From NCBI GenBank assembly GCA_023375785.1, contig SZWC01008647.1, positions 30,617 through 59,630 on the forward strand: DNA of 29,014 nt, in the 5' to 3' direction. This document shows, piece by piece, positions 1-9,110 of this stretch; the first letter of the stretch is position 1; each line of letters begins with the position of its first letter. The DNA comes from Penium margaritaceum (taxonomy: Eukaryota > Streptophyta > Zygnematophyceae > Desmidiales > Peniaceae). Both the position numbers and the translations under genes were made by a program. Below the pieces are notes generated by a model. The model was not told the origin of the DNA. It saw only the letters and a program-made list of their open reading frames with translations, and made no database searches.

Positions 1-429
1 TCCACCTCGGGCTTCGTGTGCCTCTTGAACGGTGGTGCAGTCTCTTGGGCAAGCAGAAAGCAAGACTGTGTCTCCCTCTCTACCGCTGAGGCAGAGTACA
101 TCGCTCTGTCAGAAGCATGCAAGGAGACACAGTGGCTACGCAGTTTGCTTGCTGAGATGAAAGTGCCACAGAGAGAAGCAACAGTGGTCCGCATCGACAA
201 CAAGAGTGCCATGGCAATGGCACAGGATGATGTCATCTCCCGGCGCGCGAAGCACATTGACATCAGGTACCACTACTCACGCGATCTTGTCGCCAAAGAG
301 ATTGTGGACCTGGAGTTCGTGAAGACGAAGAAGATGCTTGCAGATTGCATGACAAAGGCGCTTGACAGCGACTTGCACTCTACAGGTACTCAAGGGATCG
401 GTATGGTCAACGTAGCGGATGAAAACTGA
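1..429 (+). CDS. Ty1/copia polyprotein, RNase H C-terminal end (partial)
   Basis: This is the last part of a copia Pol polyprotein, whose RNase H removes the RNA strand during reverse transcription in the virus-like particle. The frame is open from base 1, so the 5' part lies outside the window; the GTG at 16 is not a real start. About 142 codons are present. The copia RNase H signatures are seen in order: a GGAVSWASRKQ block (residues ~11-21), STAEAEYIAL (~27-36) with a catalytic Glu, DNKSA (~66-70) with a catalytic Asp, and KHIDIRYHYSRD (~84-95). ADCMTKAL follows near the C-terminus, as in many plant copia proteins. The frame ends in TGA at 427-429. No frameshift is seen in the visible part, so this end may be recently active or only mildly decayed. 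Family assignment is firm; activity cannot be judged. Confidence 0.93.
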   Translation, partial: STSGFVCLLNGGAVSWASRKQDCVSLSTAEAEYIALSEACKETQWLRSLLAEMKVPQREATVVRIDNKSAMAMAQDDVISRRAKHIDIRYHYSRDLVAKEIVDLEFVKTKKMLADCMTKALDSDLHSTGTQGIGMVNVADEN

Positions 430-611
430 AGGCCAAGACAACTGGAGGGCTCACAGCAGGTGGACAGAGGTGCAAGGGAGAGTTTGTCATTTTGTAGTGC
501 CTCTTGACCACTGCTGTACTTTGGACAAGTGTAGGCATGCACTGCTCCTTTTGGAGTAAGTCCCCTACGTTCAGTCCTGATAGTCTAGCCGGTAAACGCC
601 TTATGCGACAA

Positions 612-684
612 GCCTGTGAAGCGTAATGGATAGCGCTCCAGAGTTAGAGCTGTGAGGTCACGGCTTCGAACCCTGGTACGGGTA
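612..684 (+). pseudogene. tRNA-like sequence (degenerate tRNA or SINE head)
   Basis: The 73 bases can be laid out as a tRNA of normal length. The acceptor arms 612-618 (GCCTGTG) and 677-683 (TACGGGT) pair over all 7 positions if G-U pairs are allowed. The D arm is GCGT (621-624) against GCGC (633-636), with loop AATGGATA. The T loop TTCGAAC is at 665-671, but its stem (660-664 with 672-676) has two mismatches. The anticodon stem (638-642 with 650-654) hardly pairs, and the nominal anticodon would be TAG (645-647). The internal promoter boxes are recognisable: an A-box-like AAGCGTAATGG and a B-box-like GGCTTCGAACCC, about 40 bp apart. The poor anticodon arm argues against a working tRNA. A SINE head or a tRNA fossil captured in the LTR fits better. 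Confidence 0.55.
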
Positions 685-957
685 ATTTTCTTTGTGACCC
701 ATATGATGAGTGGAAGCTTCTAGGATGCTTCCAATGGAGGTTGCCACTTGGCGGTCATAGGACGCATGACGTGGCGGACTATTGATGTGGCCCAGGATTG
801 CCCTGGAAGTGGCCCTCCAAGGAGCCACTGCGCACACAATTCTAGAGCCGGCTGTAGGACTATAAGTACATGTCACTTGCATGTGATTACTTATCCACTT
901 CTTACCCTTGAGACTTGTGCTGAAAACTAAGGCATAAGTTGGCCAAACAAGGGCAGA

Positions 958-965
958 TATAAAAG
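958..965 (+). promoter_or_regulatory. TATA-like box in the predicted copia LTR
   Basis: TATAAAAG on the plus strand lies about 530 bp downstream of the RNase H stop. Its orientation agrees with the copia coding strand. It would serve as the U3 core promoter if the LTR call is right. Confidence 0.5.
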
Positions 966-1062
966 ACTTGGGACAAGCTAAAAGGGGGAACCGAGAGGCC
1001 ACGGAAGGGACAAGCTTTGTGAGCTGAACAGTGTGGAAACACGATCCTGAGGGGGATATCAT

Positions 1063-1084
1063 CTCATAGCTGAAATGCTATGAG
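1063..1084. other. Short perfect inverted repeat
   Basis: CTCATAGC (1063-1070) and GCTATGAG (1077-1084) form an 8-bp stem with a 6-base loop, at the junction between the predicted LTR and the next coding remnant. No function is assigned. Confidence 0.5.
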
Positions 1085-1720
1085 CGGTCGGCGGATGTCA
1101 CTGTACTCCGTTTTTAGACCGTTTGCCTCAGGCGGGTTGACAGATCCAACGCACCTGCCGCCAGACGACTTCCGCCTCCATGCCAACATGTGGCTTGGGT
1201 TGTCGGTGCCCCACCTTGTTCTCGCCGGGATGCATGGTTCGGACCCAGCTGCGGTCACCCGGCGGCAGCGTTGGGGTGGCGCGATGTCACCCGTCCACCA
1301 CGCCATCCGCGACGAACTTGGCGACATATGTACGGAGCACTGGCTGCCAGTGCAGGTGGAGCATAAGGGGATCTTGCCGTTGTCGGGGGGTGTGGGGGAG
1401 CTACGGGCTGACCCGTCACTGGAGGATCGGGAGACTGCCACATTTTGTGTGCTGACCCGACAGTAGACGTGCAGGGGTCGAGGGCCATGGGTGCACAAGA
1501 ATGCGATGGATGCGGCCGAGGCGGCAAAGTTAGCCAAGTACGGCGAGGCTCCACGCTGTGGCCGTTTATGCGCACCTGGGCGTGGGAGAATTTGGGCGGC
1601 TTGGGGGACCAGTTTTGGGTCTTCCTCGCCCGGCTAGATAGGATTTGGCCTGGCTCAGTGGGGAAGTTGAAGGGGACAGGTATAGACACGAAGTGGGTGA
1701 AGTTTGTGGCGAAGCGGCTG
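1080..1720 (+). pseudogene. Decayed LINE-type reverse transcriptase tail (endonuclease-like region)
   Basis: Conceptual translation resembles the region after the RT domain in LINE elements with a restriction-like endonuclease. Seen in order: a WLGLSVPHL block; HHAIRDELG, like the conserved RHNxxRD motif; ELRADPSLEDRETATFCV followed by DPTVDV, in the place of the (P/A)D...D core; AEAAKLAKYGEA, like the Lys/Tyr helix; and ENLGGLGDQFW, like the GG(W/L)G motif. Reading it needs at least three frame changes: frame 1 to 1463, the next frame around 1445-1480, frame 1 again for 1467-1550, then the frame of 1445-1834. A TAG lies at 1464-1466. No RT catalytic motif is present here. The resemblance is by pattern recognition only, and the family is uncertain. 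Confidence 0.4.
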
Positions 1721-1801
1721 CAACACCGCTGGGACAACAAGTTTGCTTCGCCATTGTTCACCACCGCACGCCGCGTCCACCCCTTGTTCTTTGGGGTGGA
1801 C

Positions 1802-1809
1802 CTCTCAAC
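1802..1809. repeat. Left target-site duplication of the hAT MITE
   Basis: CTCTCAAC, directly repeated at 2143-2150. Confidence 0.92.
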
Positions 1810-2142
1810 TAGGGCTGGTGTCGGTTTTAACTGATTTCCGGTTTTTCACGGTTTTTCTGTTGAAAAAACCGGTTCGAAACCGACCCGAAACCGAATTTCG
1901 GTTTCGGTTCGGTTTCGGTTTGACCTACCAAAATCAGAAACCCCGGATCTGAGACCGGGGGTTTCCTTCTCAGTCACTCCCGATTTCTGTTAGAAACCGG
2001 TTTTCTCGGTTCTAACCAACAAAAGCGGTTTCGGTTAGAGGGAAAACCGGAAAAACCGGATCCCTTTTTTTTAACTGAAACCGAACCGAAAAAATCGGTT
2101 TCGATTACGGTTAAAACCGAAATCGGCGGTTTTCCAGCCCTA
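1810..2142. mobile_element. Non-autonomous hAT element (MITE), complete with 8-bp TSD
   Basis: The 333-bp element begins TAGGGCTGG (1810-1818) and ends with the exact complement CCAGCCCTA (2134-2142), a hAT-like terminal repeat. TCGGTTTTAAC occurs just inside both ends in inverted orientation. Identical 8-bp copies of CTCTCAAC flank it (1802-1809 and 2143-2150), the target duplication length typical of hAT. Dense GGTTT/AAACC and CGGTTT motifs fill the inside and look like subterminal transposase-binding repeats. There is no coding capacity. It sits inside an older hAT transposase remnant; whether that family could have mobilised it is unknown. Confidence 0.93.
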
Positions 2143-2150
2143 CTCTCAAC
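2143..2150. repeat. Right target-site duplication of the hAT MITE
   Basis: CTCTCAAC, identical to 1802-1809. Confidence 0.92.
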
Positions 2151-2841
2151 CCACGTGGAGATGATAAAGGGATGGCTGGTGGTGGTGCGCAAGTTGGTGA
2201 AGGAGGATAAGGCGTAGTTGGGGAAGGAGATGGCGGCGTTTCAGGAGGGGTGGTGAACTGTGGAGGGGGAGGGGGATAGCGGTTCGTTGGAGGAGGCGAA
2301 GGAGGCGAAGGCGGATGTGAAGGTGGGGGCCATGCCAGCGTCGACGTGGCTGTCCAACCATCTTGTTGACTTGCCTGTCTTGCGTGCACTGGTTGTGAAG
2401 TTGAATGCGCAGCCTTGCAGTTCCTCAAAGTGTGAGCGGTGCTTCTCCAAACACGAGCCCATCGAGACAGCGAGGAGGAACTCGCTCAGCATTGCGAGAT
2501 TGGAGCAGCTCGTCCGCGTCAACGTTCGCTTGAACCGAAAGTACGGCAAGAAGGTCGAGCGCTTGCACGCCATCGATTTCATGAACCCGGAGGAGGAGGA
2601 CGAGGAGAGTGATTCGGAGGGTGAGTTGGAGGAGCCAGAGGAGGAGCCTGAGGATGAGGAGGCAGCAGCAGGAGGCAACTTGGCGGCTGGAGAGACTTTC
2701 AGTCTCACTGCTGGTGGAGAGGGGGCACAGGAGTGAGAGGGCGTGGCGGATGAGGAGGAGGAAGAGGATGAGGAGGTGGAGGAGGGGGCCGAGGACGACG
2801 ATGAGGACTTCCGTCCCACGAAGAAGCGTGGCTGTGGCTGA

Positions 2842-3148
2842 CGCGTTCTGGTGGGAAGGATGGTGGACAGTTTGGATAGAAGGCTCTATTTGGGATGAAC
2901 TCCTTTGTCTCTCACCCAAGATTTTATTTATTGACTTTGGCATTCTTTCTTGCTTCTCTTTCACCATGATTTGGCCTTGTTTGAGTAGCATGCAAGAGGC
3001 AAACAAAGAACATGCAATGGCATGCTTCAGACATGGATGAAAGTGAAGAGTAATGGTGGGAATGAATTGCTTATGCTTGAGACTTGGGGGGTGCCAAGTT
3101 TCAGCCCGTTCCAAGCACTTTGACCTTTGTGTAGCTCGACCTTTGACC
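2842..3148. other. Unassigned stretch after the hAT remnant
   Basis: No gene is recognised here. The left part is T-rich non-coding sequence that could be the 3' untranslated and terminal portion of the old hAT element. A matching terminal repeat was not found. Confidence 0.4.
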
Positions 3149-3149
3149 T

Positions 3150-3174
3150 TCGACCTCTTGCCCCAAGAGGTCGA
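3150..3174. other. Perfect 11-bp hairpin in a GACCTTCGACCTC-rich tract
   Basis: TCGACCTCTTG (3150-3160) pairs with CAAGAGGTCGA (3164-3174) across a 3-base loop. The surrounding 3118-3205 repeats short GACCTTCGACC and GACCTTTGACC words in direct orientation. A regulatory or recombination role is possible but nothing in the sequence decides it. Confidence 0.6.
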
Positions 3175-3248
3175 GTCCGACCTTCGACCTCGACCTTCGA
3201 TCACGTTGTAGGGTGGTTAGCATAGCCTTCAAATGATCTCTAACTTTG

Positions 3249-3586
3249 AAATGGTTGCTACCTGTCAAATGGTTACTACCTGTCAAATGGTTGCTACCTT
3301 TCAAATGGTTGCTACCTTTCAAATGGTTGCTACCTTTCAAATGGTTGCTTCCTTTCAAATGGTTGCTACCTTTCAAATGGTTGCTACCTTTCAAATGGTT
3401 GCTTCCTTTCAATTGGTTGCTTCCTTTCAAATGGTTGCTTCCTTTCAAATGGTTGCTTCCTTTCAAATGGTTGCTTCCTTTCAAATGGTTGCTTGGTTGC
3501 TTCCTTTCAAATGGTTGCTTCCTTTCAAATGGTTGCTACCTTTCAAATGGTTGCTACCTTTCAAATGGTTGCTACCTTTCAAATGG
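3249..3586. repeat. 18-bp minisatellite, 18 copies
   Basis: The unit AAATGGTTGCTACCTTTC repeats 18 times plus a 6-base partial copy. Variants are ordered in blocks: the first two copies carry CCTGTC, copies 3-5 and 7-8 carry GCTACC, copies 6 and 9-15 carry GCTTCC, and copies 16-18 return to GCTACC. Copy 14 (from 3465) has an 8-base internal duplication (TTGGTTGC). The period is a multiple of three, so two plus-strand frames and one minus-strand frame stay open as 6-residue repeats. These look like by-products rather than genes. Confidence 0.95.
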
Positions 3587-3608
3587 CCAACATCCAGGTA
3601 GCACGACT

Positions 3609-3690
3609 GCGAGGAGTTGAACACCTGACCTGTGGCACCTACAAAGTTTGTACTAAGTGTTTGTATTACAACCGCTTGCTCCAGCACAAT
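3609..3690. repeat. Diverged direct copy of the 4190-4265 segment
   Basis: Both segments begin GCGAGGAGTTGAACACCTGA and share later blocks (TGGCA, ACAAA, CTCCAGCAC, CCTGC). This copy carries about 30 extra bases in the middle. On the minus strand both encode a GQVFNSS peptide. It is therefore a duplicated piece of the possible minus-strand exon at 4153-5077, about 580 bp away. Confidence 0.7.
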
Positions 3691-3691
3691 T

Positions 3692-3738
3692 ACCTGCCTG
3701 ACCCACCGCTCATGTCATGAGGTGTGGGTCGGGCAGGT
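3692..3738. other. 47-bp near-perfect palindrome
   Basis: ACCTGCCTGACCCAC (3692-3706) pairs with 3724-3738 at 14 of 15 positions, the exception being a G-T pair. After a 2-base mismatch, CTCATG (3709-3714) pairs with CATGAG (3716-3721) around a single-base loop. Terminator, terminal repeat or cruciform are all possible. Confidence 0.75.
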
Positions 3739-4023
3739 GACCACCCTCCCCCACCCTACACCCCCGACCCCCTCAAGCACCCATGCTTGTACCCTACTCC
3801 ACTAAACATGAAGGAGGGTGCTTTCGCCTTTATCTCGGCCCCATGCCATGCACAGGACGCAATGACATCCCCTCCCTGGGAGAGCCTCCTCCAGTTAGCC
3901 CCCTCTTCCCTTACAGAAGATATCAATGTTGAAGCCGGGGAAAGGATGAAAGGCTGAAGGGGGTCACCTTTTGACAGGGCAAAGGTTCCAACACAGCCTC
4001 CCGCACAAAAAAGGTGTGAGAGA

Positions 4024-4031
4024 GAGGTTGG

Positions 4032-4064
<33 letters not shown>
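4024..4064. repeat. 41-base G homopolymer
   Basis: An uninterrupted run of G is preceded by GGCC. The right flank (4105-4150) is also G-rich with many runs of four or more. The length of such a run is unreliable in any sequencing method. As written it can form G-quadruplexes. Confidence 0.85.
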
Positions 4065-4066
<2 letters not shown>

Positions 4067-4152
4067 CACACACAGTGAACAGTTGAGTAGAAGAGAGAGG
4101 TTGCCCCAGTGGGGGGGAGGGGGGGGATGGGGAGTGGGTGAGGGGAGAATCA

Positions 4153-5077
4153 CCTGCTGTCGAGATTGGCATCCTTCCACATCAAAAAGGTGCGAGGAGT
4201 TGAACACCTGACCCATGGCATTCACAAACACGTTCTCCAGCACGGCCACCTGCGCCACCCACCCCTCGCGCCATGGCTCCGAATCCCCTCTCAGCCATAC
4301 GTGCTCGCACCCGGCCACCTCCTCCTCCTCCCAGCCTCCCCCCCTCCTCCGTCGCTGCCCACCCCTCCGCAACCACCGCCGCCGCCTCCTCCCATCCCCT
4401 CCCCACAGGCATCCTGGCCGCAGCACCTGCCCAGCTGCGCCGGTCAGGCTTGGCCTGCTGTTCTCGGCTAGACTGCTGCTGCTGCTGCTGCTGCTCCCGG
4501 CTTCTGTATTTGCCTGGCCCCAGCAGGGCCCCAGAGGGGCAAACCAGTGCGCGTGGGGCGCGCACCGTGGCCTTCGGAACAGTGGAGGGTCTACTGCCGC
4601 AGCAGCAGGCCAAGCACGCCCTGCCTCCTCGGTCGAAGCAGCAGCGCCACTTGATCTGGGATGATCGCTGCCGTATGAGCCCACCCCTTCTGGTTGCATG
4701 TGGCCCGGCATCCAGCAAGCTGCCACATCAGCCCCAGCTGCGCTCCTCCCACCGCCGCTGTTGCCACATGGCAGAACGTGCGGGCACCGCGGCGCAAGAC
4801 GGCAAGGTGGAGGGTCTCCGCGTCCACCACCGCGCGGCCGATTAGAAGCTTCCTGGGAAGCTTCTTCCTTGGCGTGGAAGAAGAAATCCGCGGGCATTTC
4901 CCGCTCGCCCTTGAGAGGGTTGAGGGGGACCACGCGCAGACGGCGACTGTCTATTCGCGTCCCCAGCCGCCCGCTATTTCCGCCTGCGCCGCCGCTGCTG
5001 GTGCTGCTGCGGCCTGACGCAGCAGCCGCAACCGTTGCCATCATCAACACCACAATCATGATGACCGCGGTGGCCAT
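4153..5077 (-). CDS. Possible first exon of a secreted or membrane-anchored protein, unrecognised family
   Basis: The minus strand is open for over 900 bases here. The chosen start (ATG at 5077-5075) is preferred to one at 5179 because it begins MATAVIMIVVLMMATVAAAA, a good signal peptide or anchor. A low-complexity middle follows, with a Ser tract coded by a CAG/CTG repeat (plus strand 4473-4495) and Gly/Arg-rich stretches. The C-terminal block VAVLENVFVNAMGQVFNSS has a more ordinary protein composition. A CAG|GTGATT donor-like site lies near 4153, so the frame need not run through the poly-G tract. Doubts are serious: GC is high and the plus strand also has 150-190-codon frames here, so openness proves little. 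The duplicated GQVFNSS segment at 3609-3690 suggests that this block, at least, derives from coding sequence. No family is assigned. Confidence 0.35.
4473..4495. repeat. CTG/CAG trinucleotide repeat
   Basis: Seven CTG units plus two bases. On the minus strand this reads AGC, giving the Ser run in the possible exon. Confidence 0.85.
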
Positions 5078-7565
5078 AGCCGAGGCACGGTGAAACTGAG
5101 AAACGCAACCTACGTGCGCTCGTGCGCACGCGTTACGTGGCACACGGGAGGGCGCCAGGCAGTGCCATTCGTGCGCCATTGTCCAACCATGACTTCAGAC
5201 GCCACATCATTCATGATGGAACTCATCCTTCCGCCATCAGCCTCAGCAGGTTTTCTCTGACAGCCAGTTCCCATGAAGCACATAGACTTGGCAAACCAAG
5301 GACGAATCACCCTAAACTTTACGATCATTACAATATTCACAATCCAACTCACATTGCCTTCAAATTTCAGCATCACAAAGAATTGTTCCCACTTTTTCGC
5401 TTCTTCAATTACAAAATGGTTTCTAAAATCAAAAATCATCTTCCATTCTGCTGACCTCTGAAAGGGAGAGGTTAAGTAAAAACAAAACTCCTCCTAGACC
5501 CTACAAAAGCGGATGCTAGAAGGAGACATACCTAGGTAATGGTCATCAATTGGGCTTTGAATGATCCACGACCAGTGCCTAAAGTCGTGGATAAGAGTCT
5601 TACCTGTACCATCTATCATTAAAACACCAGGAATCCCCCATCAATTGATAACACCATTTCCTTTCTACACGATGATCGTAGTTCCATTCTGATATGTCGG
5701 TTCAAGGCTCAAAGATTTGCAACTTAAGTTAGAGTAAAAATTCATAATGGTGATGAAACTGTAAGTAAACTGTACAAAAATTATAAAATTGGGTAGATGA
5801 AAAATTATCCTATGTTTCAGGGCCATCTAAAATTTAAGACCTGATGTTAAGGGCACGATAGAAAATCCCCCTTAATCTCGCATCAACAAGCATGCTCTAC
5901 CAAAACTATAACGAGATACTCCTAAGAATCTACGATTCAAGTTTTTTTACACTAAAATCAAAATTCAATCATCTTTTAACACGAAAAGAAATATACACAC
6001 ATAAAAAAGTGTCACTTTCCTTCTCAAAATGTCCGTCCACTAGCAAAACATAAAATCTATAGATGTTCTAGACTTCCAGACCTAGAACAAGTTTGAATAG
6101 CTATTTCATAACGTGAAAATGGATTTAATAGATTTTCCATCATATATAAATGGATAAATGATCTTACCCTCTCATTATTCTAGACATCAATAGCATTAAA
6201 TCGCCCATAAACATGACCATAATCTACATAACAGAAGAAATGGACCAATTCATTGGATCAAACGTTCAAGTAGACCCTGATGAATTGTACATCCATGTCA
6301 TGGGTTTGTTTCACCATGAAATAACTAAAACAATCCATAGAATAAGGGGAAGATAAACCCTTAAAGGTTTTGAGTGGATTAAACTATCCATACAACCTTT
6401 CACTTCTACTCCCTCACCATGGTCATAAGAATATCATTGTCTTTTCCAAAGACACAAAATTCCCAACGAGGCACCATAAAAAAACCCATTTTTTTCACTT
6501 AGCCATTCAAGGCTACATTTTTTAAATCCTCCCGATCACAAAAAAAAGAATACTTAATCAAACTTTTAAAAATAGTTATCTTAAACAGAATAGCATGTGT
6601 TCTCATTTCTTAAGCTTAAATTTTGTCAAAGCTTGAATCTGGAATTCTTGACCCAAATTCATATGATACAATAATTACATGTAAAAAACAAGGTGTATGA
6701 ATTCAAAGGCAATTGATCTCTTGTTAATGGAAACTAAAGTAATCATAAAAGATGAGAACTCATAAGTGTTTTCCTATGCAATTCTTTGGCTCGTTTTCAA
6801 ACTAAGAAATTATGAATTCAGTGTACCAATCAAAGGAACATAAAATTTGTATGCACTTTATAGAAAACAATCATTAACTATTACGAGATATATTTCAGAA
6901 AAATGGGTCATTGTAGTATACCATGATTTAACAGTAAAGAGTGTGGGAACTTGTACAAGGTAGACCACCCATGTACAACTTAATGGAGGGTTGAAGACTT
7001 GGGATGAGCTGTCTTCCACGTTTCCGACGTTGAATTTGGGATGTACTACATCATGTTCGAAATTTATGAATTCTGAGTTAGCCACATCATTCATGAAAAA
7101 TGGGCTTCTTTAGGTCGTGGGAATTATTCTCTTAATGAGAGACTCCACAGTGCATCATACGTGATTTTGAAGGAATCCCTCTACTATCACAATATCCCCA
7201 TCAAGAAAGGTGAATTTTCTTACAGGAGAAAGCTTCCCTACAAAAAACATGAAAGCCTAAACCATCATGGATTTGAAGGAACATTCCTTTCTTAGGATTT
7301 TTCTTTCAAGAAAAGGAAAAGAGGAGGTTATCTATGTTAAACTAGAGGAAGCCTCTTCAACAAGGTGGTCAGTTTTCCAAAGCTTAATGTACATGATGCA
7401 GTGTCCTTCCTTAATCTCTATATCAACTTTCTAAAACACAAAAACCACATTACGTTGAAGCTTGAGACCTCCAAATTCTGAATTTTGAACATTATCCAAG
7501 ATACAAAACAACCATTGAGAATTTCCAAGTCAACACTCTGTTATACATCACAAAATATCCTCGTA

Positions 7566-7646
7566 AGGCGTGCACTTGCATGTAGGTTTTGGTCAAACCA
7601 GAATCAACTTCCTTGAGGCGTGCACTTGCTCGTAAGGCGTGCACTT
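7566..7646. repeat. Three copies of AGGCGTGCACTT
   Basis: Direct copies lie at 7566-7577, 7616-7627 and 7635-7646. The first and third extend to a longer TCGTAAGGCGTGCACTT word followed by (G/A)CATGT. TGTTATACATCA flanks the group on both sides (near 7541 and 7651), suggesting a small local duplication. Confidence 0.65.
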
Positions 7647-8929
7647 ACATGTTATACATCAACTCTATGTATGGAGTTATGTTCAAATTGATAAATTCAT
7701 ATTCTTTGTACGTTTTACAATTAATCAAGAGACACATTTCTTACCCATATTTGTTTTCTTTCATAGTCCAAAGTTTCGATTTAGATGGTTCTATGCCTTT
7801 GTTTATAGCACAAAGATGAGTACACAAGTCATAAGGAAGCTAGGCATGGCTCCCAAAATCCTTCTCTTTTGCGAATAAAAATTAAAAACGTTAAGTTCCT
7901 CCACCACTTTATGGACACATCATTACCCTTATAAAAAACGCATGATAACTTTTTTAATGTTTTGTTTATCCATGTATGTGTTCTAGTTATGTGATAAGTG
8001 GATTATCGCTTTGCCATGATTTTGGACATGAAGTAACTCTTCAATGCTACTAATGCCCCGATCATCAAGAATTTCTAATGTGGTATTTGATATCAACTCA
8101 AAAAATCATATGCATTACAACATTAATAATTCTTACATATATTGTCTTGTGGTACCTATCAGGTGTTCCTAAAATGATTAAAGTGATGTTTCCAGCCTTG
8201 AAGTATGATCTGATGAAAGGAAAATGAATTTATTCTCAGTTTCAAGAAACCAAGAGAAGAGTGTACCAAAAAAAATCTAATAAGTGATGAAATTCAACTC
8301 TATACATGTAACCCTTGTTCTTGATTCAGAGTTTCATAACTTGTGTGGGCTTAAATGTTTGAAAGCACAAGTAGGTATGTATCACAATGGATGATTTTCG
8401 TGCTTCAAAGATGGATTCAACTATAACAACACGATTCTTATCAGAAATGAATGACCTTGTATTGCTTTATCACTATCGTATATTTGAAAGCCTAGAAACT
8501 TATGAACACCTAGCTATATATTGTTCCTTGTAGGATGCTAGAAATACAAGCTAGACATCAAAAGGCATGCTTCAATCGAGATGGAAATACATTTCATACA
8601 AAAATTCTCTTGTTATATTTTTTACGTATGGTTGTGAACAGTTTCAAATAGTTTTGAATTTTAATGCAAGGGACTTCTTCTCATACATGTAGTGTAGCAA
8701 CCATTTCAATAATTAAACATGATCATTGAATACTAATCGGGAACATTGGGCACTTGAGGCACACCTTTATGCGGAGTCAGAGCCCAAAACAAATGCACAC
8801 GCTAGAGTCTAGTCTACATGTAGCCTCGAGTATAAATGTTGGTAAGATTTGAGTAAAAATGATTGTTTTGAAGGAAACATCATCAAAACACTCCTCCTTA
8901 ATTCCTTGAATATAGCTAAGGTCATGTTT

Positions 8930-9110
8930 CTTATGTGGCAATGCCATGTCAAACAAGTAGGATTAGATTTGATTGCTCCCAATCGTGCCCTCTGACAACA
9001 TTGTTCGTTTATTCAAGACATGTCTCAACCAAAATGACTTAGGCGACTAGTCATTCTACCTCCTTGGAAGACTCTTCCAAGGGCCTGTATTTTGGTTCTA
9101 TTACTAGTGT
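8930..9110. repeat. Dispersed repeat, copy A
   Basis: Shares ordered blocks with 22765-22950 in the same orientation: TGGCAATGCCA(T/C)GT, TGTCTCAACCAAAATG against GGGTCTCAACCAAAATGG, a CATTC block, and GGGCCTG(T/A)TTTT. Overall similarity is moderate, so this is an old element family with no coding content seen. Confidence 0.6.

Larger units (their letters stand above)
485..1060 (+). repeat. Probable 3' LTR of the copia element (right end approximate)
   Basis: In a copia element the 3' LTR follows the RNase H end after a purine-rich tract. Here a purine-rich stretch at about 470-482 is followed by a TG at 485-486, a plausible LTR start. A TATA-like box lies at 958-965 on the same strand, as expected in U3. 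The right end is not defined, because the partner 5' LTR lies outside the window and no target duplication can be matched. CA dinucleotides near 1040 are candidates. The tRNA-shaped sequence at 612-684 falls inside this segment. Confidence 0.5.
1721..2841 (+). pseudogene. hAT-family transposase remnant, C-terminal half with dimerisation domain
   Basis: hAT transposases cut and paste DNA elements, and their conserved C-terminal region mediates dimerisation. This remnant starts near RWDNKFASPLFTTA (from ~1727), matching the usual block before 'HPLFF'. It is interrupted at 1810-2142 by another element and resumes after 2150. The signature region lies at about 2335-2535: STWLSNHL..LPVLRAL, then PCSSSKCERCFSKHEPIE, ARRNSLSIARLEQLV and RVNVRLN, which parallels the (S/A)xxxER.FS...RN.L...R...LV.v..NLR pattern. 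A long acidic tail (2584-2820) ends in a basic FRPTKKRG stretch, with a final TGA at 2839-2841. Three premature stops break the frame (TAG 2215, TGA 2254, TGA 2734). Removing 1810-2142 and one target copy puts both halves in one frame. The N-terminal zinc-finger and catalytic part is absent. Confidence 0.7.

Noticed and set aside
1840..2130. AAACCG-rich tract resembling a telomere-like or simple repeat
   Set aside because: The motifs occur in both orientations inside exact hAT termini and an 8-bp duplication, so they are subterminal repeats of the MITE.
3233..3620. Two overlapping ~120-codon plus-strand frames and one minus-strand frame
   Set aside because: All are produced by the 18-bp unit, whose period is a multiple of three; the peptides are pure 6-residue repeats.
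3923..4152. Extension of the minus-strand frame through the poly-G tract
   Set aside because: The poly-G gives a Pro run of uncertain length, and a donor-like site lies just before it, so this part is not taken as coding.
4215..4845. Plus-strand frames of 149 and 190 codons with Pro, Leu and Cys runs
   Set aside because: High GC and the CTG repeat open several frames at once; no domain or balanced composition is seen.
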